Of a stretch of DNA of 64,000 nt, positions 1-10,194 are shown piece by piece. The stretch covers positions 1 through 64,000 of the forward strand of contig VCMS01000135.1 of the NCBI GenBank assembly GCA_022539475.1, in the 5' to 3' direction. The position numbers and the translations under genes were made by a program. Source of the stretch: Gracilaria domingensis (taxonomy: Eukaryota > Rhodophyta > Florideophyceae > Gracilariales > Gracilariaceae). Each line of letters starts with the position of its first letter. Within the stretch, counting starts at the first letter, position 1. The notes beneath the pieces are model-generated. The model ran no database searches. It saw nothing but the letters and a program-made list of their open reading frames with translations, and was not told the origin of the DNA.

Positions 1-414
1 GCATCCATAAAGTGGAACGGGCGGGAAAAGTACGAAGGAGCGGCAGGTATAACGCGAATGATATTCGATGGCCATGGCTCACGACGGTAACGAATTCGAC
101 GTCGGAGCAGGCGCGGCTGCGGCGGCGAATGGAAGAGATTGATTTTTCTGTGCGAGATTGGACAAGTGTACAGCGTACAACGTTGGGAAACCACAGGTTT
201 ATAACCAGTGGTAGATAATACGAGAAGTACACCCTTGTGTTGAGGTCGACGTGTACCTACGTTGCTTTTTGAACGAAAGCACGTGATTTAAACTCAAAAT
301 ATATTCTCCGTTCTGAGCAAGACGTCGATATTGACTGTCGCTCGACCTCCTTCTCCCTTCGGACGCCCTTCCCTTGCAGTCTTTGTCGTCGTTTCTCGTT
401 CAGTTCTTCTTCCC
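1..414. other. Left edge, no gene recognised
   Basis: Short open frames exist here, but none has a recognisable motif. The stretch probably holds the 5' flank of the transposase-like gene that starts at 415. Confidence 0.4.
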
Positions 415-3336
415 ATGGTCTACTACTGTACACATAAGAAGCGTGGGTGCCCCTTCGTTACTCGCCGAGGAGTCTTATCCTTCAACAGCATGTCAACCAT
501 TGCCCGTTTCGTCTGAAAGCAGCGCTGGAAGACGACAATAGCCGGCCCATTCGGAGAAGCAAGCGTCTCAAGCTTTCCGCACCCGCGCCCGCATCTTCCG
601 AAACGGTCACTGCCCCTTGTCGCCTTCCCGAGCCTCCAGTGTCCGAGGACATCGTCGACCCCACTCCGTGCGCCCTCCCATTCCGGACACTTCGCATTGT
701 GTTTCTCCTTCCCCGGCTCCCGCGTCATTAGAGCGAGAACACGGAAGCAGTTCCCGCCCAGTGCCTTCTGAGGAGGCCCTCGGTGATTTGCATATGGATT
801 ATCTCACGGTTTGTCTGGCTTCAGTAGCTTCCAACCTTGGTCATCGTGAGGCGGACGAGCTAATTGGGCTACTTCGGGACCCGCGATTCTCGCAAAAGCG
901 ATTCAACGAGACCATAACAAGTTCCAAGCGCTGTACAGAACTGAAGAACGCCATTTTCGAACGATACGCCTCAAAGGACGGTTTCAATCGCAGAACTGTC
1001 TCGCCAGAAGGATGTAAGTTCAGCGCCACCCTCTACACGAGAGACCCCGTTCAGACACTTGTGAAACAGCTCCAGTTGGCTAACAACGAAAACACATTCT
1101 TCCACCCTATACCTCAGACCCACTCCACGAAAATATCTCACCCCATGTCCGGCTCTCTCGCAAGAGACGCCACCTCAAAACTTAAGGAAATGGTCATGGG
1201 CTCTTTGGATAGTAGAATAGTGTGGTACTCCCAAGAAATAAGTTACAGTGAATCTTTCGTAGGTCTTCTGCAGGTATACACCGATAAGTCTTCAACAACT
1301 CTAAAGCAAACATCGGTTACCGCCTATCCTCTTCACCTCATATTTCTCAACTTCTCCGACGAGCTTCGCCGTAAGTGTATCCGTGATGACCTCACAGTAG
1401 TGGCATACTTCCCTACCACACTGATCGAGGTTTCCGCATCTGAAGCAGACGCAATGCCATTGTTTCTAGCAAGTCTCTACGCGAGTCCAGGATGCAAATC
1501 CTTCAAGAATCTCTTCGTCAAGTCCTGGAGCCCATTCTAAATCTCACGCAGAAAGGTTTTCAGTTCATCGGCGAAGACAAACTAAGTCGAGTGTGCCATC
1601 CTCTGCTTGCAAGTTATTGTGCGGACATTCCTGAGGCTAAGGACATTCTGTCCATTCTTCATGGGACCAAAACGGAAAGCCCGTGTCATAGATGCAAAGC
1701 CCCTCGCTCATCTTTATGCAGTCCTATTCCCACCTCATTCAACGGACGTTCTCAAAGCACACGAAAAGCATCCGAAAGACATACACAGCTATCTTGCAAC
1801 ATGCACAAAAAGACGAGGCGGAAAGACGTCCACGTCGTGCGAGGGAGAGGAGATCTCAAGCGGATACTCTGATGCGTTCAAATTCCATATCTCTCATTCC
1901 TTCGTTCCTCGAAACTTCCGTAAGCCTTGGAATGATCCGGGATTGTCTCCATACAGTCTGTTCTCATTCGAACCATTACACAACTTGCATCTCGGCATCT
2001 CAAAGTTGATAAAAACGGCCACAATCGAGAGACTGCAGTCAGACACCCTGTGCACCACAATAGGAACATCTGCATCGCGTTCATTTCGAACGATACGCAC
2101 CCAACTCCTCAACCATGCAAACGCAATTCTAGCTGCCATAGAACGCGATTCTCCTGCCAAAGGTTTACATATCGATTTCTCCACGCAGGAGAAAGGCAAA
2201 TCTTTGAATGGTATCTTCACGAAAGACGGTCTCCGTGGAATGCTGGAGGCCAAAAACTACAAAGCACTTGACATGGTCTTTCCCTTCATAGGAGCATTCT
2301 TTGACATATGCTGTGGAGAACAGGACGTTGCCCCAATCACAACCGTTTTCTCTCAGTACTCGGACTTGCTCTCGACCTTATTCAGATACAATCGTGACCC
2401 GTATTGGACTGAAAGCTCTCTCCTGTGTCTTAGTTCGGAGATTGAAGCCTTCAAGCGTTCCGCAACAAAGACTCTGGCGGATTTTCATCCCTCCAGACTG
2501 GGAACTCTGAAGTTTCATCTTCTCGATCATCTCGTGGACGATATCGCCGTCTGGGAAGTATCAAGTACTACGACGCAGGCATATACGAACATGCACACCT
2601 GCTATTTAAAAGACACTACAAAAAGACGTCCAGAAGAACAGCAACGGCTGTGGAGGAGACTATTCGCTCCATTGAGCACGGACATGTTAGAAAGCAATGG
2701 AATGGCAATACTCCTTACCAGCGTAATCCAGGTTTACCAGGAACTTCCACACAGCTTCCTCAGTTTGCAATGAGAGGGCGTTCTTTCACTTTACGAGCTC
2801 TTCAACATTGTGTTTCAAGTATGTCCAGTTCAAAAACATGGACTGCTGTTAGAGAGATGTTCTCAAGTAGGGACACAAGGTCGATTCTTGATCAAATTGG
2901 TGAACAGGCCCTTCCTTCTTTCCTCAGTCTCGTGAAAGAAACACTGGATGAGCACTCTATTACATACTTCCCAGAAAAGACAAGGATAACTCTGGTGAAT
3001 TCGGCCCTCGTGAAAGGCGGTTTCGTTCCGACTCTTGAACACTTCGATTCGTCTTCTAAGGCACTTAAGCTGGGACGACCCAAATACCCCATCATCCAAC
3101 ATGTCTTCGCTTCTCCAGCATTTGGTCCCAGTAGAAAGCCAAGGTTTTCCACTGTATTGGTAAGCGGAGAAGATTCAGAGACTTGGGTTGCCCAGGTAGT
3201 CGCTCTGATGTCGGCCACGTCGCGATTCGGAGCTATTGCAAAGGTCGCGTATTGTGCCAAAAGTCGCGGATCAAGTGGGTGTGAAGCGCTAGTTTTCTCT
3301 AGTTTGATATATGTGCACGGCGTGTGCAGCGAAATC
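415..3336 (+). pseudogene. Plavaka/CACTA-like DNA-transposon transposase, decayed
   Basis: The ATG at 415 opens a Cys/His-rich start (YYCTHKKRGC, then a second frame with HVNHC) like the N-terminal zinc finger of Tnp2/Plavaka transposases. The next frame (617-1540) has the family pattern: VYTDKSST with a candidate catalytic Asp, then AYPLHL, then VVAYFP. It continues as YCADIPEAKD and CHRCKAP (1492-1872), FEPLHNLHLGISKLI near 1960-2010, and a C-terminal RFSTVLVSGEDSETW near 3140-3190. The pieces lie in order but in at least four frames, so the gene is broken: a frame change near 470, a stop at 1540, and further shifts near 1600-1870 and 2650-2770. The last frame runs into the palindrome array without a natural end. 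CACTA/KDZ superfamily membership comes from motif memory; another DDE family is possible. Confidence 0.6.
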
Positions 3337-4123
3337 ACTGCCGGAAGAGCCGGGAGGAGTGCTTTCGAAGGTCTCCGGAGGGTGCCAGAATGTGGCCAGA
3401 ACGTGCCCGCGGGCGGGGGGGGGGGGGGGTCGGTCGTGTTAGGGTAGCTACCCTAACACGACCGGACCCCCCCGCCCGCGGGCACGTTTTGGACGATTTT
3501 TTGAAAAAGGTGCGATTTTATGCCCGCGGGCGGGGGGGGTCGGTCGTGTTAGGGTAGCTACCCTAACACGACCGACCCCCTCCGCCCGCGGCACGTTCTG
3601 GACGTTTTTTGAAAAATTTGCGATTTTAAAATGTGCGATTTTATGCCCGCGGGCGGGGGGGGGTCGGTCGTGTTAGGGTACCTACCCTAACACGACCGGA
3701 CCCCCCGCCCACGGGCACGTTTTGGACGATTTTTTGAAAAATGTGCGATTTTATGCCCGCGGGCGGGGGGGTCGGTCGTGTTAGGGTAGTACCCTAACAC
3801 GACCGGACCCCCCCGCCCGCGGGCACGTTTTGGACGATTTTTGAAAATTTGCGATTTTAAAATGTGCGATTTTATGCCCGCGGCGGGGGGGTCGGTCGTG
3901 TTAGGGTAGCTACCCTAACACGACCGACCCCCCGCCCGCGGGCACGTTTTGGACGATTTTTTGAAAAATGTTCGATTTTATGCCCGCGGGCGGGGGGTCC
4001 GGTCGTGTTAGGGTAGGTACCCTAACACGACCGACCCCTCCCGCCCGCGGGCACGTTCTGGCCACATTCGGCGCCTTCCCGGGATCTCCCAAAACACGCC
4101 GCCCCGCAGTGATTTCGGTACAC
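3324..4123. repeat. Fold-back element: inverted repeats around six palindromes
   Basis: The outer arms are inverted copies of each other. The left arm contains CGAAATCACTGCCGG (about 3330-3344) and the right arm its imperfect complement ending near 4123. The match continues through GAATGTGGCCAGAACGTGCCC on the left. Between the arms lie six palindromes, at about 3405-3483, 3522-3592, 3645-3717, 3755-3825, 3876-3943 and 3982-4052. Each is GCCCGCGGGC, a G run, TCGGTCGTG, then a TTAGGGTA/TACCCTAA centre, then the complement. Spacers of about 30-55 bp, rich in T and A (TTTTTTGAAAAA, GCGATTTTA), separate them. CACTG at the arm is the CACTA-type terminal motif, but no clear 3-bp target duplication is seen. 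Confidence 0.85.
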
Positions 4124-4560
4124 CCGGCCGCCGGTACGTTGGCGCCGCTGTCCACGTGTATTTGCGGGAGTAGGCTCTACATGGAAGTGAATGAGTGTAC
4201 TCTTGACTACTATGCAAAGCATTTGAAGATCACGATTAGACAGCGCGACCATTGCTCACGTGAGTCATCATTGCGTGAACTCCACGACTCTAAAGCGTAC
4301 AATCAGCGTGCGAGCGGCCACGGACAGGACAGGGACGAGACTGGCAGTGCGCTGGGAGGAGCTGCCGAAAGCGGGGGTGCCCAGCGTAAGTCGCCATTTA
4401 AAAGGCTCGCATCCGTTCTTGTATCGTCCAGAGCGAGCGTATTGTTGATATACACCTTTCACTGCAATAGCTGTTCAACATGAAGCCAACTCGTGTTCGA
4501 AAGCGTACGCAAAGCGTGACTCCTCGCACTTAGCGGAGCACTCGATTATTGCAAGGTGGA
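4124..4560. other. Intergenic, upstream of the ParB-like gene
   Basis: No gene recognised. This should hold the promoter and 5' leader of the gene that starts at 4561; I see no clear TATA box. Confidence 0.4.
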
Positions 4561-5979
4561 ATGCGGGTTTCGCTGCAGATGGATATTGAGAATGAAGGAA
4601 AGGTGATAGTCGGGGAAGCGTTGTTGCATGGAATTGGAAGTGTTCTACGCCGCGAGTTGCACGGGAAGCAATTGGACCCAGGTCTTGTGGTGGTTCATAA
4701 TATTCTCATCAGTCGAAGCAGTCAGACGTTCTACCCTTACCGAGCGGAGGGCCTGGATCTTCCACAATATATCCAGGATCTCCGGACGGCCGCTCCTTGG
4801 GATGAGAAAATGATGGAACCGGTGGCAGCCAGCATTCCGGCCTCCAAGCGACGAACGGTGAGCGCTATGAGTGAAGCGATGACGCCGACAAGCCGCACGG
4901 AGCCAATTCGAAGTTCATCAACACCGAGAGGTAGCGCATCAGTAGCACCTCCGCGGGCCGGTCCATCGTCTGTTGCGAAGCGGACTAAGGAGACAATATC
5001 ATCCCCAGCTACGAAGCGGACAGGTCAAACAAAGTCTATCTCGGCTACGGAGCCCACTGCGTCGAAAAGGGCTTCTCCTGCGATGAATCAGACCGTCGAC
5101 ACAAGGGGATCTTCTGCGTCGAAACAGACGGTTCAGCAGGGGACGGCTGTGCAAGAGGAGGAAGATGAGATCATGAAAGGTCCCCTTCCAGACGCGGATG
5201 CGCAATCCGCACAAGGAGCTGGTCCATCTGTACCCCAAACTGCACCAGAAACTGCGGAGCAGCAGGACGATGACGTTATGTTTCTGTCCGCAAGAATGGC
5301 ACGTTCAAGTGTTTCTGGCGAGCGGTCTGGAACACAAGGGACACCTACTCGGAGCAAGACGTACAGACGAATTCGTCAGAAGGTACCAAAGGTGAACCTC
5401 AATCACTACCGGATGGTTGTTGTTACTGTTAACATCACTCTGGTGGACACTCCGCCCAATTTACTCCGTGGAGTAAGTAAACGCCACGTTGAAGCCCTTG
5501 TGAAGAGTATGGAGGAGCGGGGGATATTGCAGTCGATGGGTTCTCCAGTGGTGGCCTTACAAGATGCTACTACGGGAGAGAGGGATGCTGACAAGGGACG
5601 CCTAAGGAAGAAGTGCTTCATTGTAGATGGTTTGCATCGTCTGAAAGCTATACAATATTTGGCAGCGACTGGTGCACAGAAGTGGAAGCGATTAGCCAGG
5701 TTTTGGCGTTGCAATCTGCTGATACGAAGAGATGGGAGGCCCATTGGGATGAAAGAATTGTTATGTGTTGCTTCGTACCTCAATGAGTCGACGAGTACCA
5801 TGCGAAGGATGATGTTTGCAGACAAGATACACTCTATAGTTAGTGTGGTCGCCATTCTAATTGAAGATGTTGAGGGGGTGACGCCGGCAGACGTGGATCC
5901 TGCAGAAGTGACAGAAGTGTTGAAGGAGAGCCAACTGATTGGGACTGTGCAATTCGCAATTGAACATGTAGCGTCCTAA
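4561..5979 (+). CDS. ParB/sulfiredoxin-fold domain protein
   Basis: A 472-residue intronless reading frame. ATG 4561 is the first ATG; a second at 4579 is possible. Residues about 95-270 are low-complexity, rich in Ser, Thr, Pro, Lys and acidic residues, and probably disordered. Residues about 310-370 look like a ParB/Srx-type domain: SKRHVEALVKSMEERGILQ (a helix that often opens these domains), then CFIVDGLHRLKAI with the G357-x-H359-R360 signature. That motif forms the nucleotide-binding/NTPase or nuclease pocket in ParB, Srx and Noc relatives. About 100 further residues follow with no motif I know. A nuclear ParB-fold protein is unusual; it may be a domesticated or element-borne protein rather than a partition factor. 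Substrate unknown. Confidence 0.6.
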   Translation: MRVSLQMDIENEGKVIVGEALLHGIGSVLRRELHGKQLDPGLVVVHNILISRSSQTFYPYRAEGLDLPQYIQDLRTAAPWDEKMMEPVAASIPASKRRTVSAMSEAMTPTSRTEPIRSSSTPRGSASVAPPRAGPSSVAKRTKETISSPATKRTGQTKSISATEPTASKRASPAMNQTVDTRGSSASKQTVQQGTAVQEEEDEIMKGPLPDADAQSAQGAGPSVPQTAPETAEQQDDDVMFLSARMARSSVSGERSGTQGTPTRSKTYRRIRQKVPKVNLNHYRMVVVTVNITLVDTPPNLLRGVSKRHVEALVKSMEERGILQSMGSPVVALQDATTGERDADKGRLRKKCFIVDGLHRLKAIQYLAATGAQKWKRLARFWRCNLLIRRDGRPIGMKELLCVASYLNESTSTMRRMMFADKIHSIVSVVAILIEDVEGVTPADVDPAEVTEVLKESQLIGTVQFAIEHVAS

Positions 5980-6091
5980 CATTTCTGAAACTGCACTTAA
6001 GGTTGCTTTTAAGAGAAGTATGAAACTGAGAAGTCTATGCAGTTCCTGTCTATGCTGTACTTGTGGCAGTATGGTGACTGTATCAGGAAAA

Positions 6092-6931
6092 ATGGCAGAG
6101 GAACAGAGAGACTTGGCGGAAATTTCACCAAATACCTTGTCTAAGTTCATATATGCCAATGGTTACGGTATATTAAGTTCCGTTGATGGAACGTTGAGAA
6201 GAGAAGGAGAGTCAATTCCAGAAGAAGTTGTGAAGTGTATGAAGTTCATTGACGAACGTGTTGGTTTCGGACTTGTCACAGGGGGTGATGTGGGCGACGT
6301 GGAGGGGAAAATGGAAGGACTCGGAGACTATAAGTTTGGTGTCTCGGCGAATCATGGAGCTTTCATGCGTTTCTCTGACGAGAGGGAAATTAAGGGTGCA
6401 TTCAATGATCACACCCTTGACCACACTGTTGACGGACTACTGTGCCTGGCAAGGGATTTGAATAGGAGGCATGGTATTGTGAATGATGATGAGAAGGGGT
6501 TCATGGAGACCAGAAGTGATAGTGGCCTTCCCAATTTCGTGTACAACAAACTGTGGCAGTGGAAAGAAGAAGTGGATTCTGCTATTGGGGACCTGACGCA
6601 GAAGATGGATGCGTTTGTTATCTATCCCGGCGATAAAAGTTGCGAAATTGTGGACAAGCGATACACAAAAGGAAGCGGAGGAGAAAATCTTGTGGATAAT
6701 GAACCGAGATTTATTGATACGGATGACGTCGTGACGTTCGCAAGTGCTTTGAGCGACGGGCCTTTGCATGAGGTAGGCGTGTACGGCGTTCGCGTCAAAG
6801 AAGATTGTATCCCGGGTGGAGTACACAACCTGTTCGAAAGAGTGGAGGATGTGCATTCGACAATTATGCTGGTGGCTCTGTTGTACGGCTACGAGGAAAA
6901 GCAGCACGATAAAAACCACCATGAATCATAA
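6092..6931 (+). CDS. HAD-family phosphatase paralogue, probable pseudoenzyme
   Basis: A 279-residue protein. ATG 6092 is chosen because it aligns with the start of the neighbouring paralogue; an ATG at 6020 in the same frame would add 24 residues. The fold follows HAD phosphatases of the Cof/sucrose-trehalose-phosphatase type: NGYGILSSVDGTL (residues 23-35), GFGLVTGGDVGD (motif II region), and FASALSDGPLHEV (motif IV region). The first Asp of the DxDGT motif is Ser30 here, so the nucleophile is missing, and the motif IV Asn is also changed (SD, not ND). The reading frame is otherwise whole, so I expect a stable but catalytically dead or altered protein rather than a decayed gene. It faces its active-looking paralogue tail to tail with 52 bp between them. 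Confidence 0.75.
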   Translation: MAEEQRDLAEISPNTLSKFIYANGYGILSSVDGTLRREGESIPEEVVKCMKFIDERVGFGLVTGGDVGDVEGKMEGLGDYKFGVSANHGAFMRFSDEREIKGAFNDHTLDHTVDGLLCLARDLNRRHGIVNDDEKGFMETRSDSGLPNFVYNKLWQWKEEVDSAIGDLTQKMDAFVIYPGDKSCEIVDKRYTKGSGGENLVDNEPRFIDTDDVVTFASALSDGPLHEVGVYGVRVKEDCIPGGVHNLFERVEDVHSTIMLVALLYGYEEKQHDKNHHES

Positions 6932-6983
6932 AAGGGTATTGAGATATATACGACACTTTTATTACTGAGATCTCATATCATAG

Positions 6984-7856
6984 CTAAGTATTAAAGGCAT
7001 CGTAGCACTTGAAACAAATTCCAAGAGCATTTCTAAACCATTGACATTTGCATTTTCTGTACCCGTACAGTTCTGCCACCCTTCTGATGGTCTCATGCAC
7101 GTCCTCCACCCCATCAACAAGATATGTTACCGCTGCTGGATGGTCTTCTCCCTTCACATGAACTGCCAGGGTTGCCATTTCATATAGAGGGCCATCATTG
7201 GAAGCATTCCCGAAAGCAACGATTAAATGTGTGTCGAACTGGGGGTCGTTTTCAACCAAGGCTAACGCCCCACTATTTTTCGTGAAACGAATGTCCCCTA
7301 TGTCACAGTTTTCATCTTGAGGGTACGCAACCAGGTTCGGAAAGGATGTCAACACTTTTGAAATACCGGAGTTAACTTCTGTTTTCCACTTCGAGAGTCC
7401 ATTGTACGTGAAGTTAGGGAGTCCACTGTCTTTTCTAGTGCTCACCACTGCTTGTTGACGCTCTTCGTGAAGTCCGTGCGATTCATTTAAGGAGAGTGCA
7501 AGTCTCTCAAGTTCGGCTGCACATCTTTCGTAACCTTCCCTGTCAAGGTCCTGATCAATTTCGGTACCATTGGATAATCTCACCCGTGCGCCTTGGTTTC
7601 CAGAGATGCCAAAAGTGTAGCCACCCAGGTGCTCCATGAAACTCTCGGCATCCTCTATATCTAGCCCAGTAGCAATTCCGAAACCAACGCGTGCGTTGAT
7701 GTACTTCATGCATTTGACTGTTTCGGCAGGAATGTTGTCCCCAGCTCTTTTCAGAGTACCGTCAACATCACTAATCACGGCGTAGCCATTTTCGAATATT
7801 TCGTTAGCCAGCTGCTGAGGAGTTACTTCTTGGGCTCTAACTTCCGAGTTATACAT
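6984..7856 (-). CDS. HAD-superfamily phosphatase (Cof/TPP-like)
   Basis: A 290-residue protein on the minus strand. ATG 7856 gives an N-terminus (MYNSEVRAQEVTPQQL) matching the paralogue; an upstream in-frame ATG at 7955 would add 33 residues that could be a leader. Residues 23-35 read NGYAVISDVDGTL with both motif I Asps (D30 nucleophile, D32 acid/base). GFGIATGLDIED fits motif II and FGNASNDGPLYEMA fits motif IV. Such enzymes hydrolyse small phosphomonoesters; trehalose-phosphate-like sugars are possible but the substrate is not shown. The C-terminus is Cys-rich (KCKCQW...CFKCY). It converges with the dead paralogue, which points to an inverted local duplication. Confidence 0.75.
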   Translation of the reverse strand: MYNSEVRAQEVTPQQLANEIFENGYAVISDVDGTLKRAGDNIPAETVKCMKYINARVGFGIATGLDIEDAESFMEHLGGYTFGISGNQGARVRLSNGTEIDQDLDREGYERCAAELERLALSLNESHGLHEERQQAVVSTRKDSGLPNFTYNGLSKWKTEVNSGISKVLTSFPNLVAYPQDENCDIGDIRFTKNSGALALVENDPQFDTHLIVAFGNASNDGPLYEMATLAVHVKGEDHPAAVTYLVDGVEDVHETIRRVAELYGYRKCKCQWFRNALGICFKCYDAFNT

Positions 7857-8483
7857 GTTTTGAAAGCTTTCGAAAGGGTTCGTTTTGCAAGTGGGTGTGG
7901 GTATAGGAATGAGAAGGATGTGATTGATGTTCACAAGGTGTTTCGTAGTATACAAAGAGTCTAAGAACGACCATATACGGGTATTGTAGTACTGTTTTAA
8001 ATCGTTACTAGGAGGAGAAGTTTTTGCATCGATTTGAAGTAAAGAAAGGATGATTTACTCATAAATTATATGTACGGGTTCAAGTGGGTAAAGAAAACTG
8101 TAAATATCTTTAACATGAGCTTAGAAATCAAGAAGAGTAAAACAACCTCCATTATGGGTTGAAACCCATAAAAGGTTTACCTTACTTTATACGGGTGCCC
8201 CAAGTAATGCAAACGCTTAGTTCTTCAGAAATATCACAATTTTTGTACTTGTTTCGTTACTAGTATCGTGCACTTTAATGATATGGAATGACCATTTTCT
8301 ATCTAGCAAAATCTTAGCGAAATATTAGTGATAAGGGATGTAGGATTTAAAGGGGCATATTTGAACCACAGAAGGACGAACAATATAAGTAATGTAATAG
8401 GAACAGGTCATTTCGATAAAGTAACTTTTATGTTTAACTATCTCTAAAAGGTTTACAACACCGAAAAGTCATGTGTTCTAACC
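7857..8483. other. AT-rich intergenic stretch, no gene
   Basis: No coding signal and no recognisable element. It holds the upstream region of the 6984-7856 gene and the downstream region of the 8484-9386 gene, both on the minus strand. Confidence 0.5.
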
Positions 8484-9386
8484 TCAAAGCTGGGGGAATG
8501 GGGAGGGGGATAACTTTTCCTTAACAACGTTGACGTAGTTTGTATGAAAAGGAGCGGGGTCACCGCCTACAATGTTTCTTTCTTGGCGGGAAAAGTCGTA
8601 GAAGTACGCGTTCCTAAACTGAAAGTCGGAGAAAGAAGTAGGGAAGCCAACGAGAGTTTTCCCATATGCAAGAAGTCGCCCAACGGTCTCTTCCAGGTGG
8701 AAAGTAGTACCTGTCTTAAGCGAAACTATCTTCAACAGCTCTTTCATTATTGTGAGCACAACCGTACTGCACTCCGTAGCGACTACGTCCATAGGAATGA
8801 AACCTCTTGAGGCCCCGACGATGTTGAACGCTGATAGCCACACGAGCTTCTCATAATAGCTTACGAGAAATGTGTCTTCGTCGACAACCCCGCAAGTGAG
8901 ACCCATAGACCTAAACCTGTCTGCAACGTTGGAGGCCCACTTTCCTGTTGCGACAGTGAGACCATCCGGACTTTGAGGAGTGACACCATCCTGCGGAGCT
9001 GCGTTTCTTGAGAGGACACCAACGTATAGGACAACTTTTGAACATTTGTCCACACCGAGCTTCGAAAGCAATGGTATGATGTCTCCATTCTGGAAGAAAA
9101 CGAGATTCTCTCTGAGCGAATAAGGGCAAGCCTGAATTACGGTCTCCAGGGTGTTCGTTCTTCCACAAACTAGTATCGGTACATCAGAAAGATGAGAGGT
9201 AGCAGCCATGCTGCAGAATTCGTGTGCGGAAATGACCGTATCTTCTTCGTTCGCCAGCATGGTACCTATACGCCCCCTTCCAACAATAACGGCCCGAGTC
9301 CTTCGGGCGGGAGATGAGGCCTGAGGGACGTCAGAGTATCTGGGACTCGGAGGCGGAGTCGGAGGCATGTCGCACTGGGAGTTCAT
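8484..9386 (-). CDS. Ketopantoate-reductase-like (ApbA/PanE) protein
   Basis: A 300-residue protein. ATG 9386 starts just before a Pro-rich leader (MNSQCDMPPTPPPSP); the 67 residues readable upstream look like 5' leader. RAVIVGRGRIGTM is a Rossmann GxGxxG dinucleotide site. NLVFFQNGDIIPLL fits the reductase LQNG loop, and YYEKLVWLSAFNIVGA fits the C-terminal catalytic Lys/Asn helix of the ApbA family. PanE reduces ketopantoate to pantoate with NADPH in pantothenate synthesis; this eukaryotic paralogue is divergent, so its substrate is uncertain. The frame is intact. Other Rossmann reductases are less likely because of the Lys helix. Confidence 0.6.
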   Translation of the reverse strand: MNSQCDMPPTPPPSPRYSDVPQASSPARRTRAVIVGRGRIGTMLANEEDTVISAHEFCSMAATSHLSDVPILVCGRTNTLETVIQACPYSLRENLVFFQNGDIIPLLSKLGVDKCSKVVLYVGVLSRNAAPQDGVTPQSPDGLTVATGKWASNVADRFRSMGLTCGVVDEDTFLVSYYEKLVWLSAFNIVGASRGFIPMDVVATECSTVVLTIMKELLKIVSLKTGTTFHLEETVGRLLAYGKTLVGFPTSFSDFQFRNAYFYDFSRQERNIVGGDPAPFHTNYVNVVKEKLSPSPFPQL

Positions 9387-9798
9387 TGCAAGTGTTCGAA
9401 TGTTTTTGTGTGACGATAGAAATGGAAGATGGGGCGGAGAACTGCTGGGGTAAAGAGTGATACGTAAGTACAAACGGTTGGGAAGCGCAGAACGGGAACA
9501 TGGTTCACTTTGTGAAAGTGAGCGAAATGTATGATATGTGATTGTACTGAATGAATGATAGGCCTTGTATGAGACGACAAGCCACAAAGTGTGATGATGT
9601 TTTATGAAAGGTAGGTGGAAGAGTAGAAAGTGTGCAATGAATGAAACTGATTTCGAACCTGAGTTGTAAAGTAGTTGTAAAGTACGAGTTACGGGGAGCT
9701 TGAATACAGGATGAAAGGAGCCATTTTGGCTTCATAAATGAGGTGAACGGGTTTTATAGCTTCAATCGGATTGCCATAATTAAAAGGATGGAGTTGGA
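9387..9798. other. Upstream region of the reductase-like gene
   Basis: No gene recognised. It should contain the promoter of the minus-strand gene that begins at 9386, and the broken 5' border of the epimerase fragment. Confidence 0.4.
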
Positions 9799-10104
9799 TT
9801 GCGCCCGAATATGTCTATAAAGGTCGTAGAAGCACTTATGAAGGAAGGAGTTGTACACATGTTATTGTTGATGACGGTGGAGCCAGGGTTTGGAGGACAG
9901 GCGTTTATGGAGGGTGTTCTTGATAAGGTGCGACATGCAAGGGAGTTGTACCCAAGAATAGGGATACAGGTGGATGGAGGTATTGGACTGAGTACTGTGA
10001 AAGCAGTAGTGAAGGCCGGTGCAAACATTTCAGTTGCAGGATCTGCCATCTTTGGCTCGAGTAACCCAGCTCATGTCATAGCTGGTTTTCGAAAGGTTGG
10101 TTAG
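9799..10104 (+). pseudogene. rpe: Ribulose-phosphate 3-epimerase, 3' fragment
   Basis: About 100 codons match the C-terminal 40 percent of ribulose-phosphate 3-epimerase: MTVEPGFGGQAF, IQVDGGI (with a catalytic-loop Asp) and VAGSAIFG, ending with a natural stop at 10104. The enzyme interconverts Ru5P and Xu5P in the pentose-phosphate and Calvin pathways. The usual length is about 225 residues. The N-terminal half, with its metal-site His and Asp, is absent and no trace of it lies in the 400 bp upstream. The retained part has no stops, so the truncation is recent or the fragment is under some constraint. No ATG sits at a sensible start (the frame is open from 9799, first ATG at 9811). Confidence 0.8.
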
Positions 10105-10194
10105 AGATAGTAGCATAAATTTATTGTTTATTACATTGTTACCTTTACGTGTTATCACAACTAAATTCTCCGTCTCCATTGGAGATGTATTTCT

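Noticed and set aside
3440-4030. TTAGGGTA motifs as an internal telomere tract
   Set aside because: Each occurs once per palindrome and as an inverted pair, not as a head-to-tail telomere array.
3405-4052. Regularly spaced repeats that could be taken for a CRISPR array
   Set aside because: The repeats are full palindromes of about 70 bp, the spacers are similar to one another, no cas genes are present and the DNA is eukaryotic.
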